DNA from: a virus
Length of the DNA: 64,000 nucleotides
Strand: one strand, 5' to 3'
IMG/VR virus record: IMGVR_UViG_3300034072_002211
Span: 1-64,000 of that record
Shown here: positions 63,979 through 64,000 of the stretch, in pieces
Numbering within the stretch: position 1 is the stretch's first letter
Layout of the letters: each line of letters opens with the position of its first letter
Translations under genes and position numbers: made by a program
Notes under the pieces: model-generated
Databases searched by the model: none
The model's input: the letters and a program-made list of their open reading frames with translations, nothing else
Told to the model about the DNA's origin: nothing

Positions 63979-64000
63979 GAAGCACTCACAGGTATGGGGA

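Noticed and set aside
1-64000. Further tRNA genes or an insertion sequence
   Set aside because: Only one T-arm consensus with a complete cloverleaf was found by eye, and no transposase frame or terminal repeats were seen. A covariance-model search could still find divergent tRNAs.

Overview
The window is one continuous stretch of a large tailed-phage genome of the T4 superfamily (myovirus). The marker genes are a B-family DNA polymerase of the gp43 type, a gp45-type sliding clamp, a T4-type RNase H/flap exonuclease, an Rnl1-type RNA ligase, a gp6-like baseplate wedge protein and T4-style late promoters (AATAAATA). Genes are densely packed, with many ATGA and TAATG overlaps, and no gene-free stretch exceeds about 200 bases. 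The host cannot be fixed from sequence alone. Sigma-70-like early promoters and thyX/clpP/coaE-type genes fit a proteobacterium, but that is inference.

Layout. Bases 1-16950 (+ strand) are virion genes: the 3' part of a gp6-like baseplate protein, a giant 3,699-residue structural protein, a 187-residue structural protein, and a cassette of two paralogous collagen-like tail fibres flanking a tail-fibre-assembly-like gene. From 17000 to the end almost everything is on the - strand and looks like early/middle functions. 17-24 kb: thyX, a run of small coiled-coil proteins, an AT-hook protein, an HNH nuclease and a kinase-phosphatase of the Pnkp type. 24-31.3 kb: a translation-related block with a PTH2 peptidyl-tRNA hydrolase, a minimal GlyRS-like enzyme, an amber-suppressor tRNA (anticodon CUA), a potassium-channel gene and a full cysteinyl-tRNA synthetase. 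31-41.7 kb: an ATP-grasp protein, RNA ligase, ClpP, a MoxR ATPase with a VWA/HExxH partner, and a + strand coaE-coaD operon for the last two steps of CoA synthesis. 41.7-57.8 kb: metallophosphatase, CYTH protein, RNase H, nucleotide-kinase-like ATPase, homing HNH, queE, phosphoribosyltransferase, an adjacent PD-(D/E)XK nuclease and adenine methylase that look like a type II restriction-modification pair, folE, a glycosyltransferase and many small proteins. 57.9-64 kb: a compact valyl-tRNA synthetase, the sliding clamp and the DNA polymerase.

How the parts may work together. The phage appears to carry its own translation and RNA-maintenance kit: ValRS, CysRS, a GlyRS-like enzyme, PTH2, a suppressor tRNA, and end-healing (Pnkp-like) plus end-joining (Rnl1) RNA repair. 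Most striking, the PTH2 frame starts at a strong ribosome site but has an in-frame UAG at codon 8, and a tRNA with anticodon CUA lies 3 kb away. UAG read-through of PTH2 by the phage's own tRNA is the main hypothesis from this window. A second theme is a widely dispersed family of at least ten small proteins ending in a motif like 'F-x-D-x-x-x-A-x-x-F-K-L-x-W'. It is present in tandem arrays and has no function I can name.

Regulation. About fifteen TTGACA-like/TATAAT-like promoters with 16-18 base spacers can be seen ahead of - strand operons and the + strand coaE and 23640 genes. In five of them the start codon lies exactly six bases after the -10 box, which suggests leaderless or near-leaderless early mRNAs. 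Late promoters are seen before structural genes and before a few small - strand genes.
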